A DNA stretch of 64,000 nucleotides from Bisporella sp. PMI_857. Taxonomy: Eukaryota > Ascomycota > Leotiomycetes > Helotiales > Helotiaceae. Location of the stretch: contig JAJSPD010000037.1 in the NCBI GenBank assembly GCA_021307315.1, forward strand, positions 310,001-374,000, in the 5' to 3' direction. The position numbers and the translations under genes are program-made. Shown here one piece after another: positions 1 through 12,548 of the stretch; within the stretch, counting starts at the first letter, position 1; each line of letters starts with the position of its first letter. The notes under the pieces were generated by a model that did no database searches, had not been told where the DNA came from, and was given only the letters and a program-made list of their open reading frames with translations.

Positions 1-765
1 AGGTAATATGAGCTTCTACCGTTCCCGACCAATGAGAGCACAGGGGGCAGAGGTGAGCGAGGCTGAGAGAGATCCACAATCGATAAGCACTGGGCACTGA
101 CTGGGTGTACGCCATATCTTCAACTCCCGTATTAACATGGACCATCATCCCATGCATTGATCTGAGAAAACAAAACGTGTCTGAGAAGGGTGCTACAAGA
201 AGAGTAAATTTTAATCTTAATTTATTGACTGTATATCGATTTGTTGCTGTGATGTTGGAACCAAAAGCCCCCATCTTTTTTGCTAGCATCTCAAGTGCTG
301 CAGAGTTGAACAAACCCTCCCCATAAATAGGTACAGGGCGCATTAGTGCCGGGTTCCCGACCACCCCCCAGGGGATTTCCTTCTTGGGCCTTTTCTGACC
401 TAGAGTTCGAGTTACAGAACTTTGCGAACTCTAACCCAACGAACAACCCACGGCCATGTTGCCTACCATGTCGCTGGCGGACGTTATGTAACATTGCACA
501 CTGTGGAAGAATCTGATTGCCCCAAATCTGCCCTTTGATGATAAACACGACTTCATGAGATATTACGATCGCATCTTTCTACCTCGTACACATGTTTTGC
601 GCCGTCTCACCGTGCTGAGTACCTGCCCGATTTCTGTTCAGCAAGTTTACGAGCCGGTATTAGAACACAACTTAAGCATCTCTACCTTTTGTACCTAGTG
701 CGAATCGTTCGAAGTTCCCCTTCACACTCTCCAGACCTTTGGGTACTGGCCTGAGAACAGCCAAA
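1..765. other. Upstream noncoding region
   Basis: No supported gene. The short open frames here lack family resemblance and coding character. The right end is the presumed promoter and 5' leader of the calcium channel gene that starts at 766. Confidence 0.5.
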
Positions 766-3700
766 ATGCCTCCAGACCCGGAGAATCCTTCGACCCCTCC
801 TCAGTCGATACCGCTTCGAGACCTCGCAGTAAGTGCTTTAGAGAGTGATTGGGTCCTTCTTGAAAGCAGTTGCAAAGAATTCTTTGTGTAGAAGTCGTGA
901 GCCAAACCCCCACTAACTCTTCCTATCACAGCGACCACCCGACTCGGTAGATTTAGGAGATGGAGCTCATAGACACAACCGTGGCAGGAGTCTTTTAAGC
1001 GGTGGTATACGGCCACTGAGTGGCGGAAATGGCTATGGGCCCCGATACGAGAGACTTGGGGAGTCTTCACCCAGCCCGATTGACCGGACGAACTACCGCC
1101 AGGGTTTACCTCCATTGCGAACGCAAGCTCAATCAACGAGTCCATATCAAGAGTCGCAGACTCCTATATCCCCAGTCGGCAATCCGGCAGATTTTCAAGC
1201 TGCAATGGGTTTTGCGGGGCTGCTTGTCCCCGATATCAGTCTATCACAACCTCCACGGACAACGTCGTCTTCTTATGGAAACAGTGAATTCAGTGGCCCT
1301 TCTCCGTATGAGGATGGTAGAGATGGAAGGTACAACAGCAGAGATTACGATCACTCATATTTTGCATCAGATTCTTTTGAACCAGACTCTGACAGGATAC
1401 CACTGAATGACCCGAGCCATCTACAGCCCATTAGTGGTGCAGCACAAACTTCTACCCCAGATGGTCAAAGACATGACAGACCATCTTTCCGGACGGTAAG
1501 CTTTAGCTCGCCGGATCCCAAAATCACGGGCTCAAGGCTAGGGGATAATCTTCAGCACGATGGAGCTGGTCATAGCCCGCAAGGAGGGCGGTCGAGAGCA
1601 CACAGTTATGGCGTCTCTTTATCGCCGAATACGCAGCCCAGTTCTCGCAAACCTTCGACCGCAACGGCATTCTCACGAGCGGGATCTATCATGAGAGCTA
1701 TGTCGCAGCGTGTTGTTAACCTAAGTGGAGAAGCTGAGCTCATTGAAGAAAGTGCGCGACGAGAAGCTTCTCGATCTCAGCGACCATCGCGAGCCCCGCG
1801 TCAGTCACGTTCTTCGGGAACCCAGTCAGCTGAAGATGATATGACCGGCTGGTCTGATATATCTAGTCTTGATGAAGAGGCCGAGCCTCGAGTATTCCAC
1901 AAGAAAGACCCCCTTGGTGCAGGTCCAAATTATCAAGAGCGCTTGCCCACAGCGCCCGTGGACAAAGCCATGCGATTCTTTGGCAAAGATAAAACCTCGG
2001 AGCCCTCTTGGGACGATGATTCCAAGAAGCCTCCAAATCCTCTGAAGGGGAAGTCCTTAGGTGTGTTTTCTGCGGAAAGTGTTATCAGAAATAAGCTATG
2101 CGATGTGCTTGTTTATCCTTTGACGGAACCTCTAATTTTAATTCTCATTGTAATTCAAACTGTCCTTTTGGCCGTGGATGCTTCTAAGAACGTATACCAG
2201 CCTGGTAACGGACGGTCCAAGAAATGGGGCGAGAAGCCGATTGATTATGCTCTATTGGGGTTGTTTGTACTGTTCACTTTGGAACTTTTTGCTCGCATAA
2301 TCGTATCCGGTTTGATACTTAATGCTCCGGAATATGGTAATGGTAAGAAACGAAGCGTGAAAGCTGTAATCACAGAGAAATATCGAGAGGTATTTGCACC
2401 ACAACGTCAATCATCACTGCGAGCACCAAAGCGCACGGAAACATCCTTTACTACCCCAGATCTGCTTCGGTCATTTACAGCCAAGCAGGGCGAAGGCATC
2501 CGTACTGTAGAGCAAGCACAACGTCTACAATTGGCCAGACGAGCGTTCTTACGACATTCATTCAACAGGCTTGATCTTCTTGCTGTAGTGGCATTTTGGA
2601 TCGCCTTTGTGCTCAGTCTCACTGGGATAGAAGATAAACGTCACATATACATATTCCGTATGCTAAGCTGCCTGCGCATTCTACGCCTGCTTGCATTAAC
2701 GCATGGAACTGCTGTACGAACTTTTGACATCTACATGTATTTCGTCGCTGACCTTCTTACTAGATCATACTTCGAAGCTTGAAAAAAGCGGCTCCGTTAC
2801 TAGTCAATGTTTCTTTCCTGATTGGCTTTTTCTGGCTTCTATTCGGCATTATTGGAGTGCAGAGTTTCAAATCCAGTCTGGACAGACAATGCGTGTGGAT
2901 CGACCCAACAGACCCATTAAATAAGACTGGCAGTGCTTATATTAATACCTATCAGTTCTGTGGTGGCCAGTTGAACAAAGACACGGGCATTCGCGAGACC
3001 TGGAAGTTTGGCCCACTCAGCGAAACAATGCGAAATGGAGTCACCTCCGCCAAAGGATATTTGTGCCCTCGTGGATCGGTTTGCTTGCAGCTTGAGCCGC
3101 ATCAGCTTCCCTACAATGGCACAGTTAGCTTCGACTCTATTTTCCAATCACTCGAGTTGGTATTTGTTACTATGACGGCTAATACGTTCTCTGACCTTAT
3201 GTATTACACAACGAATTCCGATTACTTGGCAGGGGCTTTGTTCTTTGCAGGTGGTATAGTTATCATGACGCTGTGGCTTCTAAATTTATTGATCGCGGTC
3301 ATCACATCGTCTTTCCAGGTTATCCGCGAGGAAGGTAAAATGAGCGCATTTGCCGCTCATGTGAAAGGCTTAGTACAAGATCTGGACATTACTACACCAC
3401 GTCGACTCAGTGCCATGAAACGTCTTTATGACAAGACTTATTGGTTTTGGATTATTGTCATCGCATATGGTTTGATCTGCCAAGCTCTCCGCAGCGTTGA
3501 GATGAGCAGCACTCGGGAGGTGTTCATAAATAATTCAGAAACAGTCGTTACCATCGTTCTGCTGGTTGAGATTGTTATTAGGTTCGCTGTTGATTGGCGC
3601 GGCTTTCACCAAGACAAGAAAAATTGGTTCGACTTGGGACTAGCTCTCATCACATCAATCTTATTGCTACCACCAATTCGACGCTCTGGTGATCCGTATG

Positions 3701-6700
3701 CTTGGTTGACCGTATTCCAAATTCTGCGGGTATATCGAGTTATTATAGCTGTTCCAGTTACCAGGAGTTTGATCACGCTTGTCTTGGGCAACTCAAGTGG
3801 TATAGCTAATCTCATGCTCTTCGTGTTCCTAATCACCTTCTTGATGGCAATCATGGCCGTTCAGCTATTCCGCGGCGAATTGTCTCCAGAGGATCCATAT
3901 GGCGACACCAACCAAATCACCTTCTTCACAATTTATAATGCCTTCCTAGGCATGTACCAAATTTTGTCTAGCGAAAATTGGACTTCCATTGTCTATAATA
4001 TCACTGCTTACACGACAGCTAGAAATACTGCCTGGGTCGCCGCTCTGTTCTTCATCGGCTGGTTTATCCTTGCCAATTTTATTCTAGTGAACATGTTCAT
4101 AGCAGTCATACAGGAAAACTTCGATGTCTCTGAGGATGAAAAACGTATGCATCAAGTCAAGTCGTTTCTAAACCGTAAAGAGCTTGGAAGTGCATCAAGC
4201 AATTTATCATTGTCGGCTATTTTCCGCTTTGGCCGTTCAAGATCAAAGAAGGATCCCTTGGATTATGGCCCTGCGACTATGGAAATGCTGCTGAAGGATG
4301 CAGTAGTGAAAGATTTCCTAGATGACGAAGTTGGGAATGCGCAGTCAGAAGAATCTCCAGCGCCACCAGTTCGAGCGGAAACCTCAGCACCAGCAGTCAA
4401 ACCTGGTTTAATTTCCTCCGCATGGGGAAAATTTATGAATCGAGTTTGGCACAGGGAACCAAATCCATTCTATTCCAATATTCAATTCTCCAACAATGAC
4501 GACACGGCTGATGCGCGAACGATGGCGAAAGAAGCTGTTTCGCAGTCCACCCGACGTAAAAAGGCTCAACGCGAATATTTAGCTCGACACCCGAATTACA
4601 ATAACTCTTTATTCGTCTTCAAACCTGATAACCCTATTCGCAGACTCTGCCAAAGAGTCGTTGGACCTGGTCGAGGCACCGATCGTTTTGATGGTGTTGA
4701 ACCAAACCGAGTCGTCTGGTATACATTCTCAGCATTTATATATTGTGCAATAGTCGCGATGGTGCTGTTGGCATGTATAACCACGCCATTATACCAGAAA
4801 GAATACTTTGACCGGAACCGATTCGCAGTAACCAATTGGTTTGTCTGGGCGGATCTGGCTTTCGCTTTGTTGTTCACAGTTGAGGCGTCCATCAAAGTTA
4901 TTGCGGATGGTTTTTTCTGGACACCAAACGCTTATTTTAGGAGTTCGTGGGGCGCGATTGACTTTGTCGTCCTCGTTACATTCTGGATCAATGTCATTGC
5001 CGCCTTGATGAATGATGGCGCCGTCTCAAGAGCGATAGGGGCCTTCAAAGCACTTAGAGCTTTGAGATTACTCAACGTCAGCGACAGCGCCCGAGATACT
5101 TTCCACTCCCTCATTGTAGTCGGCGGTTGGAAGGTCCTTTCTGTAAGTGGTGGCTTCAAGTAAGTTTCTAGTTTGCTAACAATCATCTAGGCTGCATTTG
5201 TTTCCCTATCTCTTCTGATTCCGTTCGCTATATACGGGGTCAACCTCTTTAGTGGAAAATTTGACGCATGTAATGATGGAGATTTCTCTGGCAATCTTAC
5301 CAATTGCTTTGGGGAATATAGTGCTTCCCCATTTAGCAATGATTGGCCATTGCTATCTCCAAGGGTGGTCGATAATCCCTTCTTCAACTTTGATAACTTT
5401 GGAAGCTCTCTCTTCATTTTATTTCAGATTGTCTCCCAAGAAGGGTGGACCGCAGTATCCTGGAGCTCTCAATCGGTCACACAGCGGGGCTTCCAACCGG
5501 AAGATTTCAATTCCCAAGGAAATGCACTGTTCTTCGTCATCTTCAACTTACTCGCAACCGTATTTGTCCTCACATTGTTCATTTCGGTGTTCATGCGCAA
5601 TTATACCGAGCAGACAGGCGTGGCATTTTTAACAGCTGAGCAAAGGTCTTGGCTGGAATTGAGAAAACTTCTAAAACAAGTTTCGCCATCAAAGCGGCCA
5701 TCCAATGCTGATAGGCAGAGCTGGAAAGACTGGTGCTACAAAAGAGCAGTACGGAAACATGGCCGATGGCAAAGAGCTATGACTATAGTTCTTGTGCTAC
5801 ATCTCATTCTTCTTCTAGTGGAATATTATCCAGAACCTGATTGGTGGGATGTGACAAGAACTTACATATTCTTGTTATTCACTGGATTCTATATTTCTAA
5901 TTGCATCGTTAGAATTGTGGGTCTAAGCTGGTCAAGATTCAGAAGAAGTTCGTGGGATCTTTTTTCTCTCTTTGCCGTCTTTGGGACATTTGCCACTACA
6001 ATTTTGCTCATCACAAACTTCGGATCAGAACTCTTCAACCAGATGCATAAGATGTTCTTAGTCTCGATTGTCTTGCTGCTTATTCCGCGCAACGATGCGC
6101 TGGACCAGCTGTTTAAGACTGCAGCGGCTAGCCTGGCAAACATCGGAAACCTTTTGGCAACGTGGTTTGTTCTGTTCCTGGTATTTGCCATTGCGTTGAC
6201 ACAGACATTTGGCCTTACTCGATTTGGGCCAAATGAAAACGGCAACCTCAATTTCAGAACCGTGCCCAAAGCATTAATTCTACTCTTTCGCATGTCTTGC
6301 GGTGAGGGTTGGAATCAGATCATGGAAGACTACGCTACTATATCACCTCCATTATGTGTCCTTGGCCCGACATTCTTTGATAGTGATTGTGGTAGCTTAT
6401 CATGGGCAAGGGCACTATTCATCTTGTGGAATATTGTTAGCATGTACATCTTTACGAGCTTATTCGTCTCTCTCATCTATGAGAGTTTCAGTTACGTTTA
6501 TCAACATTCTAGCGGCTTAGGTAAAGTCAGCCGAGAAGAAATTCGAAGATTCAAACAGGCATGGGCTACTTTGGATCCGGAGGGCACAGGCTTTATCACC
6601 AAGGAACAATTTCCCCGACTTCTTGGAGAGCTATCAGGGGTTTTTGAAATGCGAATCTATACTCAAGAAAATTCAGTGCGCAATATTCTTGAAGACATCC

Positions 6701-7684
6701 ATTCGCAACCTAGTAACGGCAGGATCTCCTCATTGTCCGTTGCTAGCGGAAGCTCTGGTATCAATCTGAAGGCTTTGAATAAACGGCTCGCCCAAATCGA
6801 CCCCAAGGAAGTCCAACGATCCAGGGTGCGGTATAACCTTTTTTTCGAGGAAGTTATGGTCTCAGCTGATCCAGATCGCGGAATATCGTTCACAACAGTT
6901 CTGATGATCTTGGCTCATTATAATGTCATTAGTGACAACAAAAGCTTGAAGTAAGTGATACCTCGATCTACATTTTATTCTTCATACTAATTTCCCTCAG
7001 GCTTGAAGAGTTCCTACGTCGTCGAGCCCGTCTACAGAGAGTGGAAGAAGAAGTTCGGAGACGAATTGTTCTCGGTTTCTTTGACACCATGTAAGAAAGC
7101 TTCTGCCATATACTTACCCTTGGATTTCTTAACTAACAAATTTCAGGTACTGGTCCAGGAAGTTCAGAAAACATATGGATCGAAAGAAGTCTGGACGAAT
7201 GACCGATGTTCCGCAACTTGGCCCTGAAGTCTACATTGACGATGCAGACGATATAACGAGGCAAGCTAGAACCAGGGCCTCACCGCTTCTCTCGCCGACG
7301 GACTTAAGGGATCCTCGCGGATCCTTTATTGCTCATGGTCTAGATGGCGCAGCACGACACCGGCGAGGAGAGTCGTCACTTGGTGGAATTGTACCCCCTG
7401 GAAGCCCGGGCATAAATGCTGCAATGATGTCACCTGGGATATCGCCCGGTATGTCACCTCAACGTTCGCCGCAGTTGACGCCTCGCCATGTACCTCACCA
7501 CAGAGCGACCAATTCAGCCTTTAGTTTCGAGGCGACAGAGGTCGGAAGCAATGGCGGAGGCTCAGGCAACAATAGTCGGCGTGGAAGTGCAGCCGAGAAT
7601 GTACTTCAAGTGCTTGATGACTCGGCTTGGGGAGAGAGTATTCGACGTAGTTTCACGATGAGACGGCAACCAGGAGGACCTTGA
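766..7684 (+). CDS. CCH1: Voltage-gated calcium channel alpha subunit Cch1
   Basis: Pore subunit of the fungal high-affinity plasma-membrane calcium channel, which in yeast works with Mid1. Six exons join in frame: 766-828, 932-2713, 2764-5142, 5191-6950, 7001-7090 and 7147-7684, giving 2203 aa. The start is the first ATG; its short first exon splices cleanly into the Ser-rich cytosolic N-terminus (to about residue 400). Four six-helix repeats follow, with S1 helices near residues 413, 842, 1264 and 1603. Pore loops are TANTFSDL (about 754), SSENWTS (1017), SQEGWTA (1489) and CGEGWNQ (1777), so the filter reads Asn-Glu-Glu-Glu rather than the four Glu of animal Cav channels. An EF-hand-like loop (DPEGTGFITKEQ) lies near 1867. 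The C-terminal tail is Ser/Pro/Gly-rich. The length is as expected for Cch1. Intron 2 has a GTACGA donor. Family identity is certain; exact splice sites are by eye. Confidence 0.96.
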
Positions 7685-9388
7685 TTAGGGCAGAGCTGAG
7701 CCTCATCTTATGCAAGGATTGGCATTTTTCTGGATTGAGTCGGGGGGGGGACAGCAAGCGGAGTATTTTCTGAATTTAGGGACCGTGCAATTGCATAGTT
7801 GGTTTTGGAGGCGTTTGGTCACTATCAACGCATCATAACCCTGTTTGCGATTAAACAATCACAAGCATGATGTGTATGGTTGTTGTATATGGGATTAGGA
7901 GCCTATTTACAGGTGGGAGGCATGTAAACTACACTGCGATATATTGGGAAGGGGGTCTTGTCCATAAACAATCTTGCATTACTCGGAGGAAGCGAAGAGC
8001 GAATCGCGGCATAGCATAGGAGTTGATAGATTTTGTAATTATACATAAAAGAGGAATACGTGATTTGTATGCTTCATTGCCGTTTTTTTCAGGCTGAGGA
8101 ACGAGAGGTTCAACGTGCGGGCTTCAAGAATAAGGGAGCACTTGCTTCTCATGCCACCAGAAACTCGAATCTAAAATGAACAAGAATTGGTGTGATATCA
8201 GATAGTGCTTGGCTGTCTCAAAGCTTGAACTAGACCTGATGCGGGACGGTGCTTTTCCTTCCTGGGAATCTGAAACTCGTTGCTGCCCAGCCCTCGCCTT
8301 GCGAGTCCCAGCAGGCCATGATAACCGAGAGGAGAGGGTTTGATTTCCGCAGCGACTTGCACAGTGGATCTTCGTAAAGATCCATGCTGAGTTTGAGAAG
8401 AATTGCTCCCAATCTGTTGGAGTTCTTGTGTTGGGTGGGGCGGAGCAGGACAGGACGCGTTGATGATGGCGTTGTGGAAGGGGTCTACGTGACGTTGGAT
8501 TAGTCGTTCATCACCTCGACCCATACGAATCAATTGAATGGGTTTACGTTATATCTAATATTGCATTGCAATGCAATGTGCCCTCCCGAGAAAAATAACG
8601 AGATAACGAGAGTTCCTTATGTCATTCGATCTTGAAATCTTCCAGGTCGCATCTAGGTGGCCCGCCGGGACGTGCGGTAGTAGTAGTGGATGATCATGCC
8701 CGTATTTCCCCTGCCAAGACTATCCATCAACAACCTCACTTCCTCCACCTTTGTAACACATCTTTACACAGTGCATTGTTCTTGTTACAGCCACGACACG
8801 CCACCTTATCATTAAGTGCTTTCAGGTAAAATCCAAAGTCTGGATTTTACCGTTAGGCTGTGCATACGTAACAAATTATGCAATCTCGAGGCCCCTGATA
8901 GGTTCGTCTCATGCATATTTATGTTTATAGCATGTTTTCCCATATCGATCACGTCTCATTCTGCCGGACCCCCTTTGCAGCCCCCTGTCTCCTTGTTCTC
9001 CTGCTGTTTAGTGATTTCTAGATGCTATTTCAAGTCTGTTGCCGGTCCACCAGCCGTTGCCACTTAAGAACTCTCTTATGCCCTTCCACGTTGCTCCATT
9101 AGTTGTGCTGAGCATTTCCCGGTTTCTATTCTTTTCAACACAAGTTCGATAGTCTGTTCTAATAGAACTCGTCACTCGTTCACCTCGTCATTACCCACAC
9201 TTTTTAGGCTGAGCCTTTATAAGATCACAACGTTTGCAATCCCCTGCAACCCAGTCCAACGCATCGAACCTCATTCACGATACGAATCTACGAAGTCTAA
9301 CGAACCGCATTGTGTTTTCGATTATTCTCGAGCATCAATCCCTTTCTCGATAATACATCCTTCCAAGCTACTTCATACTTAAGCAAAT
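7685..9388. other. Intergenic region with 3' end of CCH1 and leader of the next gene
   Basis: About 1.7 kb without a gene I can support. It holds a G9 run near 7743 just after the CCH1 stop. From about 9080 it becomes pyrimidine-rich, which fits a promoter and long 5' leader for the small gene at 9389. A perfect hairpin at 8825-8851 is listed separately. Confidence 0.5.
8825..8851. repeat. Perfect 11-bp inverted repeat (hairpin)
   Basis: GGTAAAATCCA, a 5-nt spacer, then the exact complement TGGATTTTACC. It lies about 540 bp upstream of the small gene at 9389. It could be an RNA hairpin in a leader, a protein-binding palindrome or a remnant of a mobile element end; no role can be assigned from sequence. 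Confidence 0.7.
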
Positions 9389-9673
9389 ATGCGTACCTCC
9401 CGTTTCCGCGAAGTCTCCCTCTCCTCCGTCCGCTCTTCATTCCGCAGGACATCCTCCCCGTCAAACAGCTCTATCATGTCAAGCAATCGCAATTCCTACT
9501 CGTCCAATAGCTCCACTCCCTTCGACACCATCAACGCCATTATGCACCGACGCCCATCGATGCTCGAGCTTGACGAGGAGAAGAAGATCTTTCCATCTGG
9601 CCTCGATGTCCTTGAGCCACGGCCTATTGTCTACTGGGGTGGATTGGAGGAACGTATGGGCTCCTTGCATTAA
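9389..9673 (+). CDS. Small Ser/Arg-rich protein, function unknown
   Basis: Single-exon frame of 94 aa from a clear ATG. The first half is rich in Ser, Arg and Asn and looks disordered. The second half is acidic and then ends in a motif RPIVYWGGLEERMGS that resembles the C-terminus of small conserved proteins I recall from filamentous ascomycetes. The sharp contrast between a variable head and a crisp aromatic tail suggests a short binding peptide. A long pyrimidine-rich leader precedes it, and no intron is needed. No signal peptide or membrane helix is visible. Function unknown; the claim that it is a real gene rests on codon-like composition, the leader and the motif. Confidence 0.6.
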   Translation: MRTSRFREVSLSSVRSSFRRTSSPSNSSIMSSNRNSYSSNSSTPFDTINAIMHRRPSMLELDEEKKIFPSGLDVLEPRPIVYWGGLEERMGSLH

Positions 9674-10248
9674 GCATCACTTGAGCCTGTGGCAGGGAAT
9701 ATCATGGCCGGATGTCGGTGACAGTCGTCTGGTTATGATAGGTGGTACGGCTGGGATGGTGACTACGGCAGGATCGAGGTCAGTGGATGAGTGATGGCAT
9801 ATGAAATTTTCGGCTTCGGGTACAATTGGGAAATTTAGGGGGCGCAAATGGTAGCTTTGCTTTGCTTCTTGGGAGGCCATTTCCGGTCATGTAGATATGG
9901 TTCGTAGGCCGCGTTGATAGGTGTTTGCCTTAGTGCTATTCTATCGGAGGCAGAAATGCAAATGTTTTGCTGGAGGAATCCTTGCTATTGTTCTGATCTG
10001 AATGTGATTATTATTGCCCTTATGAAATTTCAACCTTCAAGCATCCGCCAAGCATCATCACCTTGGTGGAAGGTGGGGAGCGGTGGAAAAAAAAACCTGC
10101 CATTTCTCGAACAGACTCGCTCACCAATCGACTCTCCATGCAACATTTCATGTTATTTCCCTGCTCTTCCCAGAATCTTAGTCAGAGGCTCTCTGGCACT
10201 TCGTTGAAACATCCCCGTTTTCAAAACCTCCCGTAAGGCCGTTTCAAG
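9674..10248. other. Intergenic region
   Basis: 3' flank of the small gene and promoter of the ferroportin-like gene. No further gene seen. Confidence 0.5.
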
Positions 10249-12548
10249 ATGCCGATCCCTACAGCTCTAGCATCATCACCAAACATCACCCCGGCTTCAG
10301 AATCCGCACCACTGCCCCAAACCTCACTCAATGCAGAACCTATTGCAGACGATGAAGCAGATTCGTGTATGACCAAAGCTCAGGCGTTCAATCTCTATAC
10401 AAGCCATTTCTTGTCAACATGGAATGTTAGAGGGTACGAGTTTGCCGTGGTGAGTTTGGCATGGGGATCAGAAAAGGATGGGATGGACTGCTGATGAGGC
10501 GCTGGTCATAGATTATTTTCACAGCTGCAGCGTATCCGGACACGCTTATTGCTTCTGCCATTAGGTCAGTGTGAATTTTCGTTGTCAGTGTCGATTTGAT
10601 ATCACGTGCTCTTTCTGTTTGCAAAGTAAACGTCCCTAGGATGACTGATAATGGTCTATGTTCCTGCTGTCTGAAATCATGAATATGTGAAAGATAATGA
10701 CGTGGTGGGATGATGAATTCTTTGGACCAATACAGGAAAAATGGACTTCTACTTTTGTGTCATTAAATCTGTGCTAGGTTAGAATATCTCATGGCGTAGA
10801 GCTTTATACATTGGTCCCAAGGGTATCAAAGCCAGCTGAACTGTATAATGTGCACTTTCGATTTTAATTTTAAATTTCTTTTCGAAATTGTTTATCTCAT
10901 CTCCTGGAGATGAATGGAGCTGATGATAACATGTTCGCAGGGGTGTGGTGTGGACAGTAGCATCAATATGTCTCTCATCCAGTGTGGGAAGATGGGTCGA
11001 CCAGTCTCCGAATCGCCTGAAAACACTTCTGAGCACGATAATTATCAACAGAATTGCAGTGATTGGAGCCTCAGCATTGTGGTATTATGTCGTTGACTTG
11101 CGAGTTGAGAATGTGCGACTAGAGTACCTGTCGATGAAGGTTTTCGGGGTGCCAGCAGTCACTCTGATAAAAGGCATGATGTTTGCTGTCCTGCTGTTTC
11201 TGGGAATTGTAGAAGGTTTGGTACGCTGGCGAATTCATTGTACAATGGTTAAAGAACCTCTGCTGATGTCGTATAGAGTGGCTCCGGCAACATGCTCTCC
11301 ATGGAGCGAGACTGGGTTGTTGCCGTCGCATCTCCTGATGGAAAGCCGTACGACCTGACCCACCTCAATTCGACCATGCGAAGGATTGACTTGATTTGCA
11401 AGCTCATAGCACCAATCATGATATCTCTCATAATCTCCGCTACCAGTGTGAAGACCAGTATTCTAGTCACAGGTTTTATGAGCTTTGCCAGCTGGGCGGC
11501 CGAAGTATGGTGTGCAAAGAGAGTCTACAATGCCAGTGCTAAATTGAGAGCGCCAAAGCTTATTGAGCAGGATCAGATGAGCGATGCTCTCCCAGCACAC
11601 GGAATACGCCCTTCTTTCCAACACCAAGTCTCACAAACATTCCATCGATATACAAGAGACTTTCAAAACTACTTCTCATCAACGGTCTGGATTCCCTCCA
11701 TGTCACTCACGCTTCTTCATCTATCAGCTTTGTCATACGGGGCAACTTTTGTCACATTTTTATTGAGTGCTGGGATATCTTTAGAGATAATCACCATGGC
11801 TAGAGCTGCAGGGAGCGTTGTCGAAATCAGCAGCACTGTTGTGACCCCTGTTGGTGTTCGAATTCTTGGCAAAGCCAGCCGTCATGGCCGCTATCGAGGA
11901 CGTTATGGCGTGGATGATGAATCTGCAAGCACGCTGATGAACACTGTCAATATCGAGGAAGAGAGCAGAACAGAGACAGGATTGGAACGATTAGGGCTTT
12001 GGGGACTTTCATGGCAGCTCCTTAATCTGGTATGTAGCTCTTTCCACTTCCTTCATAGTATGAATGACCTGATCTGGACATAGATACCTGTTGTCTTTGC
12101 TCTCTGGGCACTTTCAAACACCACAAAATCTCCACCGCCATCGCCACCTCTATCCGGCCTTGTCACTCGGATTCTCAGTCCTGTCACGTCTCAGCCAATC
12201 CTCGCATTCATACTCTTCTTCTTTCTCTCGATATCTCGCCTTGGGCTCTGGATCTACGACCTGACTACCCAGCAACTCACCCAGACTATGACCATCCCTT
12301 CACAGCGGTCATCATTCACCGGAGTGGAATACAGCTTCGTTTCTGTGTGGACTCTGATTCAACATATTGTCACTCTTGTTATGCACAGGCCTGAGCAATT
12401 CAAGTGGATCGCATTAATGAGCCTTATTGCTGTCTGTGTTAGTAATATTGCTTATGCCGGCTGGGTTTGGAAGGTGAGAGGTCATTTAGTACACTGGGAG
12501 AAATTTTCGCACAAGTGCAAGTGCATCGAGGCTAGGCCAGGTCACTAG
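10249..12548 (+). CDS. Ferroportin-family (SLC40) metal transporter
   Basis: Predicted polytopic iron or metal exporter of the SLC40 family. Five exons join in frame: 10249-10449, 10512-10564, 10941-11220, 11277-12029 and 12084-12548, giving 583 aa. The family signature starts near residue 47 with a short helix containing LSTWNVRGYEFAV, the counterpart of the animal LSTWGDRMWHFAV motif. It continues through GRWVDQSPNRLK after TM2 and a MERDWVVAVA...RRIDLICKLIAPI block in the middle, which matches the family's conserved QRDWIVV...RRIDQ region. Ten to twelve hydrophobic stretches are present. The second intron is long (376 bp) compared with the other introns here; intron 3 uses a GTACGC donor. 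Substrate and membrane are not shown by the sequence. No frameshift or stop is seen, so the gene looks functional. Metal specificity and plasma-membrane versus vacuolar location remain open. Confidence 0.88.

Noticed and set aside
8198..8533. 111-codon minus-strand frame upstream of the small gene
   Set aside because: No ATG at its start, no domain, composition not convincing; lies in a region that behaves as intergenic.
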